64,000 nt of DNA from Mycobacterium gordonae. GTDB lineage: Bacteria; Actinomycetota; Actinomycetes; Mycobacteriales; Mycobacteriaceae. Made by a program: the position numbers and the translations under genes. The notes under the pieces were generated by a model that worked only from the letters and a program-made list of their open reading frames with translations, was not told the origin of the DNA and made no database searches. The DNA lies in NCBI RefSeq assembly GCF_001417955.2, contig NZ_LKTM01000310.1, positions 161,319-225,318 of the forward strand. The letters run 5' to 3'. Positions 38,333-45,955 of the stretch are shown here, piece after piece (within the stretch, counting starts at the first letter, position 1; every line of letters starts with the position of its first letter).

Positions 38333-38986
38333 ATGAGTTCTTCCAGTTCCTCCCCGCACATCGATTTCGACGCCCTCTACCGCGGCGAAAGCCCCGGCGA
38401 AGGCCTTCCTCCGGTGCACACTCCGCCGTGGGATACCAAGGCGCCCAAGGAGAACGTCGTCGCCTGGCACAACGCCGGATGGGTGCACGGCGACGTGCTC
38501 GACATCGGCTGCGGGCTCGGTGACAACGCGATCTACCTGGCTCAGCAGGGCTATCACGTCACGGGGCTGGACATCGCCCCGACGGCGCTGATCACCGCCG
38601 AACGCCGCGCCCACGACGCCGGCGTCGACATCACATTCGCGGCGGCCGACTCGACAAGACTCGACGGTTACTCCGATCGGTTCGACACCGTCATCGACTC
38701 CGCAATGTTCCACTGCCTGGACGACGACGGAAAGCGCAGCTACGCCGCAGCGGTGCATCGCGCCACCAGGGCGGGCGCCACCTTGCTGATCAGCTGCTTC
38801 TCCGATACCAACCAGCCCAGCGACGACTGGCCGCGCCCGTCAGTGTCCGAGCAGACGCTGCACGACGTGCTCGGCGGGGCCGGGTGGGACATCGACTCGG
38901 CCGATCAGGTCACGCTGAACCGTGAGATGGACGGCACCGATGTCGAGATGACGTTCTGGTACGTGCGCGCACTGCGGCGAGACTAG
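38333..38986 (+). CDS. Class I SAM-dependent methyltransferase (Rv1377c-like)
   Basis: A 217-residue methyltransferase. SAM motif I is VLDIGCGLGDNAIYLA (about 54-69), followed by VTGLDIAPTALITAE and the AAADSTRL segment. It is of the thiopurine/tellurite-resistance-like group (FDTVIDSAMFHCL, RAGATLLISCFSD). The start is ATG 38333; longer frames run into the pyr leader on the other strand. It is divergent from pyrR and stands alone. The substrate is unknown. Confidence 0.85.
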   Translation: MSSSSSSPHIDFDALYRGESPGEGLPPVHTPPWDTKAPKENVVAWHNAGWVHGDVLDIGCGLGDNAIYLAQQGYHVTGLDIAPTALITAERRAHDAGVDITFAAADSTRLDGYSDRFDTVIDSAMFHCLDDDGKRSYAAAVHRATRAGATLLISCFSDTNQPSDDWPRPSVSEQTLHDVLGGAGWDIDSADQVTLNREMDGTDVEMTFWYVRALRRD

Positions 38987-39951
38987 CGGCGCGGGTCCCA
39001 TCCCCGCCGACCTTCATGTGCCCACGCGAGCAGGTCCGGTGGCGCCAATTGATTGATCCGGTCGTTGTAGCGCCGGTACTCGGCCGGGCCGAAATAGTGC
39101 TGCCACTCCCCGCAGCCCCCGCTCCGGAAGAACCTCTCGTTGCTGTGCCAGATGCCGTCGGTGGTGTTCGGCGCTACGTCCGCGGCGCGCGAGCGCATCG
39201 CATCCAGCGACGCGTCCCCGGCCAACTCCTGCGCCCGGTCCCGGCTGACGTCGTACCCCAGGACCGCGCCGAGCCGGATCAACTCACCGACCAGGTCTTG
39301 TTGCAGGTCGGCGTAGTGGAACAGCGCGACGTTGGGTAGCTGCCGACGCTCCCAGGTCTTGCCGAACTGGTCGAGAATGTTCGCGAGCGTGCCGATCCCC
39401 CTGGGTGGCGCGAACCCGACCCCTGGGGGCGGGTGCGCCGGACCCTCCATCCAGTCCCGAAACTCCTCCATCGGACCGCGCTCGGCAGGTTCGTGCAGGG
39501 GTTCGGGTCCCGGCGGGCCGTGCCGGTGCCGGACCGGTACGGCGGCGTCGTGCAGCGCCCGCATCCGGTCCCGGTCCATGTTGGCGGTCTGGAACAACAT
39601 CGACACCGCCGCATCCCGCGGATCCCGTCCCACGCAGATGTACGTCACCCGCTCGTCGAGCACCAGGCCGTCCAGCGGAGTGTGCGTCTTCATGAACCGG
39701 CGATGGGTCTGCGCCTCGAGAACAGCGACGACCTCGTCGAGCGGCCGGATGGTCTGGTCGAACCAGGGCGACACGGTCGACAGCGGCCCCGGCAGGGCCG
39801 GCCCGTCGAAAACCAGCAGGGACACCAGCCGCTGCATCCAGGTCATCCCGCATTTCGACGGCGTGGAGATGATGATGTCACCCTCACGCAATCGCAGTGC
39901 GTCCCAGCGCAGGTTGTCGCTCATCAGCGAGCGATACAACACACGGGTCAT
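38983..39951 (-). CDS. PAPS-dependent sulfotransferase (Rv1373-like)
   Basis: A 322-residue cytosolic sulfotransferase. The 5'-phosphosulfate loop is TPSKCGMTWMQ (about 31-41), and the 3'-phosphate motif is GRDPRDAAVSM (about 105-115). A catalytic histidine candidate is in FMKTHTPLDG. A proline- and histidine-rich insertion lies at about 135-175. ATG 39951 is used; a GTG at 39960 would overlap the pks18 stop by 4 bp and is equally possible. The M. tuberculosis homolog is reported to sulfate glycolipids. It is the third gene of a desaturase-PKS-sulfotransferase operon and converges with the methyltransferase with a 4-bp overlap. Confidence 0.92.
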   Translation of the reverse strand: MTRVLYRSLMSDNLRWDALRLREGDIIISTPSKCGMTWMQRLVSLLVFDGPALPGPLSTVSPWFDQTIRPLDEVVAVLEAQTHRRFMKTHTPLDGLVLDERVTYICVGRDPRDAAVSMLFQTANMDRDRMRALHDAAVPVRHRHGPPGPEPLHEPAERGPMEEFRDWMEGPAHPPPGVGFAPPRGIGTLANILDQFGKTWERRQLPNVALFHYADLQQDLVGELIRLGAVLGYDVSRDRAQELAGDASLDAMRSRAADVAPNTTDGIWHSNERFFRSGGCGEWQHYFGPAEYRRYNDRINQLAPPDLLAWAHEGRRGWDPRR

Positions 39952-39956
39952 CTCAC

Positions 39957-41138
39957 TCACCGCCGGATGATGTCGAAGAGGATGCCCTCGACGGTGACGC
40001 CCGGCGCGAAGGCGAAAGCTATGCCCGTCGAGATCGGTTTGGCCGATTCCGCCTGCCGCACCATCATTTCCAGCACGAAGATCAGTGACACGCTCAGCAT
40101 GTTGCCGAACCGGGCCAGCACCTCCCAACTCTGCGCGGCACAGTCGGCGGAGATACCCAGCGATCGCACGGACTGCTCGATGATTTTGGGCCCGCCCGGA
40201 TGGACGGCCCACAGATCGATATCTGCTTTCGCTAAGCCGTTGTCCCGCAACACCTCCGCGATCACCGGTTCGACGCCGCGGTAGATGTAGTCCGGCAGGT
40301 TCTCGGACAGCTCACAGGTGATGCCGTTGTGATTGACACCGAGCACGATGCCGTCGCCGGCATCATCGAGCAGCCGGCTGAAGCTGCTGCGAATCACCAC
40401 ACTGGCCGCCGGCAGCGGTTGCTGCACCTGGCTGGCGCCGATCACCAGCGCCCCGCAGCCGTCACCGAACAGGCTGTGGATCACGACGTCGTTGATGTCA
40501 TCGGCGAAAACCGCGTTGACCGAACATAATTCGATGCACACCACCAAAGCCTTCATGCTCGGGTGAGCGCGCACATACGTCGCGGCGGTACGGATCGCGT
40601 TCATCGCGGCCGCGCATCCCATGAAGTTGATCACGACCCGCGACACCGAGCGGGACAACCCCAGTTCCTTGACGACCGCGACATCCACTCCCGGCGCGAC
40701 GAACCCCGTGCTGGTGACGAACACCAGCAGCCCGATCTCGTCTGTCTGGTAGGGCAGTCCGGCCAGGGCGCGCCTTGCCGTGTCGACCGCAATCGGCACC
40801 GCGTGGTCGAAGAACAGGTCCATCCGCTCCCGGATGGTTCCGGGACTGCGCCGGAACGCGTCGAACTCTGGATCGAGCGGGTCGACCGCCATCCGGCGGC
40901 TGTCAATCCGCGTCTTCTGGTACAGCCGCGGAATCCGTTCCCGCTGTTCGGGATCGGCGAAGAGCCCGGCGACATGAGCGGCGGCCGAAGTCTGCCCCAC
41001 CTCACGCTGCGGTCCGCCGGTCGCGATGGCCTCGATGACCGCCACCGTCGTCGGTGGCGCGGGCGGCAGCTGGGCCAGATCGATCGCGGACTGCGCTGCG
41101 GGTGGCGACACGATGCCGCTCTCGGCTGCGGTGCTCAT
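39957..41138 (-). CDS. pks18: Type III polyketide synthase, alpha-pyrone synthase
   Basis: A 393-residue chalcone-synthase-like enzyme. The catalytic triad is complete: Cys175 in NFMGCAAAMN, His313 in AVHPGG and Asn346 in RFGNMLSV, the same numbering as M. tuberculosis Pks18. That enzyme condenses long-chain acyl-CoA with malonyl-CoA into tri- and tetraketide alpha-pyrones through a long acyl tunnel. The start overlaps the desaturase stop by 4 bp (ATGA), so the desaturase could supply or modify its acyl chain. Confidence 0.95.
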   Translation of the reverse strand: MSTAAESGIVSPPAAQSAIDLAQLPPAPPTTVAVIEAIATGGPQREVGQTSAAAHVAGLFADPEQRERIPRLYQKTRIDSRRMAVDPLDPEFDAFRRSPGTIRERMDLFFDHAVPIAVDTARRALAGLPYQTDEIGLLVFVTSTGFVAPGVDVAVVKELGLSRSVSRVVINFMGCAAAMNAIRTAATYVRAHPSMKALVVCIELCSVNAVFADDINDVVIHSLFGDGCGALVIGASQVQQPLPAASVVIRSSFSRLLDDAGDGIVLGVNHNGITCELSENLPDYIYRGVEPVIAEVLRDNGLAKADIDLWAVHPGGPKIIEQSVRSLGISADCAAQSWEVLARFGNMLSVSLIFVLEMMVRQAESAKPISTGIAFAFAPGVTVEGILFDIIRR

Positions 41139-42604
41139 ACCGACCCGATTCCGACGAAACCGGCAGCGACGTAGTGGGCGCTCTCTTTCCAGGCAGCCGG
41201 CGAGAGATGCTCGCGCAACACGCCCCACTGGTTCTCCCGGGCGACACGCGACGGCGACAGCAGATAGGTGCGGCACAGCTTGGGCAACCGGTTGGTGAGG
41301 AAACTCTTGGCCGGTAACCACTCGACGCCGGACTTGGCCGCTTCTTCGCGCAGCACGTCCTCGGTGACGATGTTGGCGAATCCGCTGCGCTGGAACGGCA
41401 GTACGTGATGGACGCGGTGCGAACTGAGCCCGGCCGACAGGAAGCAGTCGACGTACCGGTTCCCGACGACCATCAGATCGTTGGCGTGCTCGACCTGATC
41501 GACACCCCAGTCCTGGCCGGCCACCTCATCGGTGTCCTCGTCCTCGAACTCGTGGCTGGCCACCACCAGAAACGTGCTGACCCACAAGGTCGCCACGAAT
41601 TGCAGGGCCCAGGCCCAGAAGTCGCCGGCCGCCAGGAAGACCACCATCTCCGTCACCAGCAGCAGGCGCACCCCCGATGAACCGAGAAAGTGCGGCAGCG
41701 CGTTACGCCAGCTTCCGTATCCTTCCTCCACACCGACCTTGCGCGTCATGTTCCACACGTCGGCGATCCGGATAGCCATGCCGGTCACCAGGTGGCCGAA
41801 CTTGTGCAGGGTGTGCACCGGAACGCGATACAACCGAGGTAGCCGCATCATCATGGTGAACACGTTCTTCTTGATGTCCACGTCGCTCTGGGTGTACGGG
41901 TGGTGCAGCAGCGTATGCCCGTCGGCGACCACCAACGCCAGCGCGATGTAGTTCAAGTCGAAGGTGTTGGCAAACACCCGGTTCAGGCCCCGTTGGGCGC
42001 GGTGCAGTGCGTAGTGGCCGTACCCGACCAGCGAGCTGCGCAGCAGGACCATCGCAATCACGAACGCCCACAGCGGCATCCACGCCGGCTGGACCAGTCG
42101 CACGCCCTGGACGGCGAAATAGGCGACCGCCAGCAGAGCGACCACGATGTTGAACAGGCGGTCCATCCACTTGATCCGGGCGGCCAGCGCGGGCTCGGTC
42201 AGTCGCGCCTTGACCCGGTGCATCAGGTCTTCTCGGTCGTCGAAGCGGTATTTCGGGGTGTCGCGCCAGCTGTTGAAGTCGTCCTTGAACAGGAACGGCG
42301 GCGCGTTGTGCTTGGGGTGGATATCGCGCGGAGTCGCGTCGCGGCCCAATGCGTACTTGCGCTCCAGGATCCGCTCCACGACGGCCGGGTCGCGGTGGTA
42401 GGAGGCGATAATCGCGGTGATGTCACGGTTTTTGGTGCGACCGATGAAGAAGGCGCCACCAGGGTGCTTGGATATCCAATCACTGAGGTCGTAGGCCCGC
42501 CCGTTGTACACCCACACATCCGGGAGCACGGGAGGCCCACCCGGCGGCGGCCCCAGGTGTGGACTCGGGCCACGCTCCTGAACATCAGGAAGGTCGTTGG
42601 TCAT
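41135..42604 (-). CDS. Cytochrome-b5-domain fatty acid desaturase (Rv1371-like)
   Basis: A 489-residue membrane enzyme. The N-terminal cytochrome b5-like domain (about 25-80) has the haem HPGG (SKHPGGAFF) and a second histidine in ASYHRDP. The desaturase part has about four hydrophobic spans and the histidine boxes HYALHR, HTLLHHPYTQ and HRVHHV. The domain order is that of front-end desaturases. The ATG at 42604 has AGGAG 5 bp upstream. It heads the operon with pks18 and the sulfotransferase. Confidence 0.9.
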   Translation of the reverse strand: MTNDLPDVQERGPSPHLGPPPGGPPVLPDVWVYNGRAYDLSDWISKHPGGAFFIGRTKNRDITAIIASYHRDPAVVERILERKYALGRDATPRDIHPKHNAPPFLFKDDFNSWRDTPKYRFDDREDLMHRVKARLTEPALAARIKWMDRLFNIVVALLAVAYFAVQGVRLVQPAWMPLWAFVIAMVLLRSSLVGYGHYALHRAQRGLNRVFANTFDLNYIALALVVADGHTLLHHPYTQSDVDIKKNVFTMMMRLPRLYRVPVHTLHKFGHLVTGMAIRIADVWNMTRKVGVEEGYGSWRNALPHFLGSSGVRLLLVTEMVVFLAAGDFWAWALQFVATLWVSTFLVVASHEFEDEDTDEVAGQDWGVDQVEHANDLMVVGNRYVDCFLSAGLSSHRVHHVLPFQRSGFANIVTEDVLREEAAKSGVEWLPAKSFLTNRLPKLCRTYLLSPSRVARENQWGVLREHLSPAAWKESAHYVAAGFVGIGSV

Positions 42605-42925
42605 TCGTGCTCCTGCGAATCTGTTGGGGTGAAATCGGCTGCACGCCGGCTTTTCCGGCGAGCTGGCCCCAATAGTTAGAGCGCGGCCTCAAAGGATTCT
42701 CGGCGGATTCTCAAAGGACGTGCGGCTCACGGAAACACCGCCACGCCAGACACACTCACCCGACCTGGGTGTGTCCGGAATCCCCCGTGCCGTCAGCAGG
42801 CCGCCCCCGTCGCCGCCGATCGAGAACCACGGACGAGAACCGACCCGCGGTACGGACGCCATCGGCGTGCCGCACTGTCGGGCCGGTCCTCGATCCGGAG
42901 TTCACTTGTTGTGGCCCGGAACCTG
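42605..42925. other. Intergenic region upstream of the desaturase operon (321 bp)
   Basis: No gene is supported. It lies between the lprF stop and the desaturase start, both on the minus strand. The desaturase promoter must lie in the left part. The only clear structure is the repeat pair at 42689-42718. A GC-rich stretch nearer lprF shows nothing I can name. Confidence 0.5.
42689..42718. promoter_or_regulatory. Paired direct repeats upstream of the desaturase operon
   Basis: TCAAAGGA occurs at 42689-42696 and 42711-42718, and GGATTCTC at 42694-42701 and 42705-42712, so two overlapping short direct repeats are interlaced within 30 bp. They lie about 85-115 bp upstream of the ATG, a reasonable place for an activator or sigma-factor site. 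Confidence 0.35.
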
Positions 42926-43789
42926 TTACCCGGCGGGGTTCGGGATGGTTACCGGGGCTCCCCAATTGGACAGCGTGATGGTGACGTGGCCCTGGTCCTT
43001 GTCAATCACCATCCGGACCAGGTATGCGCTCGGCGGCGTTCCCGGCGCGCCCGGCGCCTTCACGTCGGCGATGTACAAGGTCACCGGCAGTGGGCCCTTC
43101 GCGTCCTTGCCGATCTGCGGCACCAGCGGGTCGATGATCGCGGGGTCGATGGTGCCCGTCACCTTGGTGGTGGCCACGCCGTCAATCGTCTCGCTGCCAC
43201 CGGACTGCGGGTTGGAGACCTTGCCGATCACCGCGCCGAGGCCCTTTTCCTTGTCCAGGACGACACCCGGGTCGTAGATCTTGTCCGCCGGCCCCACCGA
43301 GGTGTAAGCACCGGCCTCGTTCTTCGTGTACATCGTCTTGTTGGTGACGATGAACTGCTTGGGTACCGCCGGGGTCTTGGGCTGCAGCCTGATCATGGCG
43401 TCACCGACGGCCTGGCCGTTGCCCTCCGGCTGGTTGGTGACGTCAGCGTTGACCATTTCCATGGGCAGGGTGGTGATGTTGGTGGTCTGCAGGTTGACGT
43501 GAAGTGAGTGCAGCGCGGTGGTCGCCTTGGAGGCGTCCGTGACGAGTTGCTGCGCTTCCGGCGACGGGGCCGCGGATGTTCCGGATGTTCCGGACGTGGC
43601 CCCGGACGACGTCGCAGCAGAGGTTCCCGATGAACCCGAAGTCTGGGAGGTCGCGGTTGAGGATTTGTGTCCGCATCCGGCGATCGCCGCGACGAGGGCT
43701 GCTGCGAACACGATCGCAATAACCGGAGTCGAGGGTCGACGGGAGACACGTCGGTGGGAGATTTGCGCTTGTGACATCAAGCCATTCAT
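42926..43789 (-). CDS. lprF: Lipoprotein LprF
   Basis: A 287-residue lipoprotein of the LppX/LprAFG family, the same family as lprG in this window. The signal peptide ends in a lipobox AIAGC with Cys39. A Ser/Thr/Gly/Ala-rich linker follows (about 42-80), longer than in M. tuberculosis LprF (261 aa). The lipid-binding domain shows LHVNLQTTNI, LPVTLYIADV and VTITLSNWGAPV. The ATG at 43789 has AAAGG 7 bp upstream. The open frame continues to 44155 but without lipoprotein character. LprF binds diacylated glycolipids and has been linked to KdpD signalling. Confidence 0.9.
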   Translation of the reverse strand: MNGLMSQAQISHRRVSRRPSTPVIAIVFAAALVAAIAGCGHKSSTATSQTSGSSGTSAATSSGATSGTSGTSAAPSPEAQQLVTDASKATTALHSLHVNLQTTNITTLPMEMVNADVTNQPEGNGQAVGDAMIRLQPKTPAVPKQFIVTNKTMYTKNEAGAYTSVGPADKIYDPGVVLDKEKGLGAVIGKVSNPQSGGSETIDGVATTKVTGTIDPAIIDPLVPQIGKDAKGPLPVTLYIADVKAPGAPGTPPSAYLVRMVIDKDQGHVTITLSNWGAPVTIPNPAG

Positions 43790-44176
43790 GGCCAGCCTTT
43801 GCTGAGTTATCCAACCGGTGGTGATGAGCAGCGAGTCGCTACCTTCGTCGTATGGTTTGAACGAGGCCCCGCTGTCGGGTCCACGCCCAATGGTCGCGGA
43901 TCTCGGTGACTGCACACCCGCACCCTGGTTCACCAGCAACGACGTTGCGGTCAACCGCAGGCCACTGCCCCTCAGCACGTTCCCCAGATAGCTTTTGCCG
44001 GAGAGCGCGACAGTAACACGGGGCCGATGCGCTGCAAACAGATTCGCGTAAGTAACTGTCGCCGGACCTGAGGCGCCGCTTCGGGCCTCGCTGATCTTTG
44101 CGGAGTTCACACAGATTTCATCGATGCGGCGAAGGTGATCCCACGTGTGCGCCAATTACTTCGAGGGGCTAACCTC
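43790..44176. other. Divergent intergenic region between lprF and the beta-lactamase-fold gene (387 bp)
   Basis: Both flanking promoters must lie here. An lprF-frame extension and small plus-strand frames exist but show no codon or motif support. A GAGGGG at 44162 serves the plus-strand gene. I see no convincing repeat or hairpin. Confidence 0.5.
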
Positions 44177-45391
44177 ATGCCGGTGAATCTCGACGGCAAT
44201 CAGGCGACCATCCGCGAGGTCTGCGACGCCGGGCTGCTGTCGGGAGCGGTCACCGTCGTCTGGCAGCGCGGAGAACTGTTGCAGGTCAACGAGATCGGGT
44301 ACCGCGACGTCGAGGCGAAGCTGCCGATGGGACGGGACACGCTGTTCCGTATCGCGTCCATGACCAAGCCGGTGACCGTGGCGGCGATCATGAGCATGGT
44401 CGACGAGGGCAAGCTCGCGCTGAGCGACCCGATCGCCCGATGGGTTCCGGAGCTCGCGGAGGTGCGGGTGCTCGACGACCCGCACGGCCCGCTGGACCGC
44501 ACCCATCCCGCCCGGCGCGCCATCCTGATCGAAGATCTGCTGACCCACACCAGCGGCCTGGCCTACGGCTTCTCAGTGACCGGACCGATCGCGCGGGCGT
44601 ACCTGCGGCTGCCGTTCAACCAGGGTTCGGACGTGTGGCTGTCCGAGCTGGCCGCGCTCCCGCTCGTGCACCAGCCCGGCGAGAAGATGACCTACAGCCA
44701 CTCCATCGACGTGCTGGGAGTGATCGCGTCCCGCATCGACGGCAAGCCGCTCTATGAGGTCTTCGACGATCGGGTGCTGGGCCCGGTCGGCATGCCGGAC
44801 ACCGGGTTCTTCGTCACGCCGGCGGCGCGACCGCGGGCGGCGACGATGTACAGGCACGACGAGCACGACCAGTTGCGGCACGACGTGATGGGTCCGCCGC
44901 ACGTCAAGCCGCCGTCGTTCTGCAATGCCGGGGGCGGATTGTGGTCGACGGCCGACGACTACCTGCGGTTTGCGCGAATGCTGCTGGGCGACGGCTCGGT
45001 CGACGGTGTCCGGGTGCTGTCCCCGGAGTCGGTGCGCCAGATGCGGACCGACCGGCTGACCGACGAACACAAGCGGCACAACTTTCTCGGCTCGCCCTTC
45101 TGGGTGGGCCGGGGATTCGGGCTGAACCTGTCGGTCGTAACCGATCCCGCCAGGGCCACGCCCCTGTTCGGTCCCGGCGGCGTCGGGACGTTCGGTTGGC
45201 CCGGCGCGTACGGGACGTGGTGGCAGGCCGACCCGAGCGCAGATTTGATTCTCATGTACCTCATCCAGTACTGCCCCGACCTGACCGCGAACGCGGCGGC
45301 GGCGGTCGCGGGCAACCCGGTCCTGGCGCGGCTGCGGACCGCACAGCCCAACTTCGTCCGCCACACCTACCGCGCACTCGGGCTGTCGTGA
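44177..45391 (+). CDS. Serine beta-lactamase-fold esterase/peptidase (Rv1367c-like)
   Basis: A 404-residue protein of the class C beta-lactamase / penicillin-binding family. The nucleophile motif SMTK is at 61-64 in FRIASMTKPVT. The second motif is YSH in MTYSHSIDVLG. The third element lies in the GTFGWPGAYGTWW region. There is no signal peptide, so it is probably cytosolic and more likely an esterase than a beta-lactamase. ATG 44177 is chosen with GAGGGG upstream; the start at 44135 has no ribosome site. It overlaps the acetyltransferase gene by 4 bp. Confidence 0.88.
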   Translation: MPVNLDGNQATIREVCDAGLLSGAVTVVWQRGELLQVNEIGYRDVEAKLPMGRDTLFRIASMTKPVTVAAIMSMVDEGKLALSDPIARWVPELAEVRVLDDPHGPLDRTHPARRAILIEDLLTHTSGLAYGFSVTGPIARAYLRLPFNQGSDVWLSELAALPLVHQPGEKMTYSHSIDVLGVIASRIDGKPLYEVFDDRVLGPVGMPDTGFFVTPAARPRAATMYRHDEHDQLRHDVMGPPHVKPPSFCNAGGGLWSTADDYLRFARMLLGDGSVDGVRVLSPESVRQMRTDRLTDEHKRHNFLGSPFWVGRGFGLNLSVVTDPARATPLFGPGGVGTFGWPGAYGTWWQADPSADLILMYLIQYCPDLTANAAAAVAGNPVLARLRTAQPNFVRHTYRALGLS

Positions 45392-45939
45392 GCGGCTACT
45401 CCTACGAGCGGCCGCCGACGCACCTCGACGGACCCCGGCTGCACCTGCGGCCGGCGGTCGTCGAGGACGCCGCCGAGATCTTCGAAAGCGTGTCCGGCGA
45501 TCCCGAAGTCACCCGGTTTCTGCTCTGGACCGCCCACCCGGATGCGGTGGAGACCCGTCGGGTGCTCATCGAGCAGCTCATCTCGACGAAGAACGACCGG
45601 AACTGGGTGATCTCGTTGCGCCGCACCGGCGACATCGTCGGGCTGATCAGCTGCCGTCGTCCGGTCAGCCATTCCGTCGAGATCGGCTATTGCCTGGGCC
45701 GGAACTGGTGGGACATGGGCTACATGTCCGAGGCACTCAAGTTGGTGGTGGACGAGTTGGCCGCCGACCCCGCCGTGTTCCGGGTCTGGGCGACCTGCCA
45801 CGTCGATAACTCGCGATCAGCGCGGCTGCTGCAGCGCACCGGGTTCTCGCTGGAAGGCCGGCTGCGCCGGCACGCGGTGTACCCGACGATGGGTACCGAA
45901 CCGCACGACAGCCTGATCTACGCCAGGATCACGCGCTGA
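45388..45939 (+). CDS. GNAT-family N-acetyltransferase
   Basis: A 183-residue RimJ/RimL-like acetyltransferase. It starts with the typical DGPRLHLRPAVVEDA strand. The acetyl-CoA part includes SVEIGYCLGRNWWDMGYMSEAL, with the R/Q-x-x-G-x-G/A turn replaced by RNWWDMGY. The C-terminal VDNSRSARLLQRTGFSLEGRLR block is well kept. The GTG start overlaps the upstream stop (GTGA), so the two proteins are coupled. The substrate may be a protein N-terminus or a small amine. Confidence 0.88.
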   Translation: MSGYSYERPPTHLDGPRLHLRPAVVEDAAEIFESVSGDPEVTRFLLWTAHPDAVETRRVLIEQLISTKNDRNWVISLRRTGDIVGLISCRRPVSHSVEIGYCLGRNWWDMGYMSEALKLVVDELAADPAVFRVWATCHVDNSRSARLLQRTGFSLEGRLRRHAVYPTMGTEPHDSLIYARITR

Positions 45940-45955
45940 GTCTGCGCAGCCGCCG

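Noticed and set aside
43790..44155. Longer LprF N-terminus
   Set aside because: It would bury the lipoprotein signal peptide in the middle of the protein and has no ribosome site.
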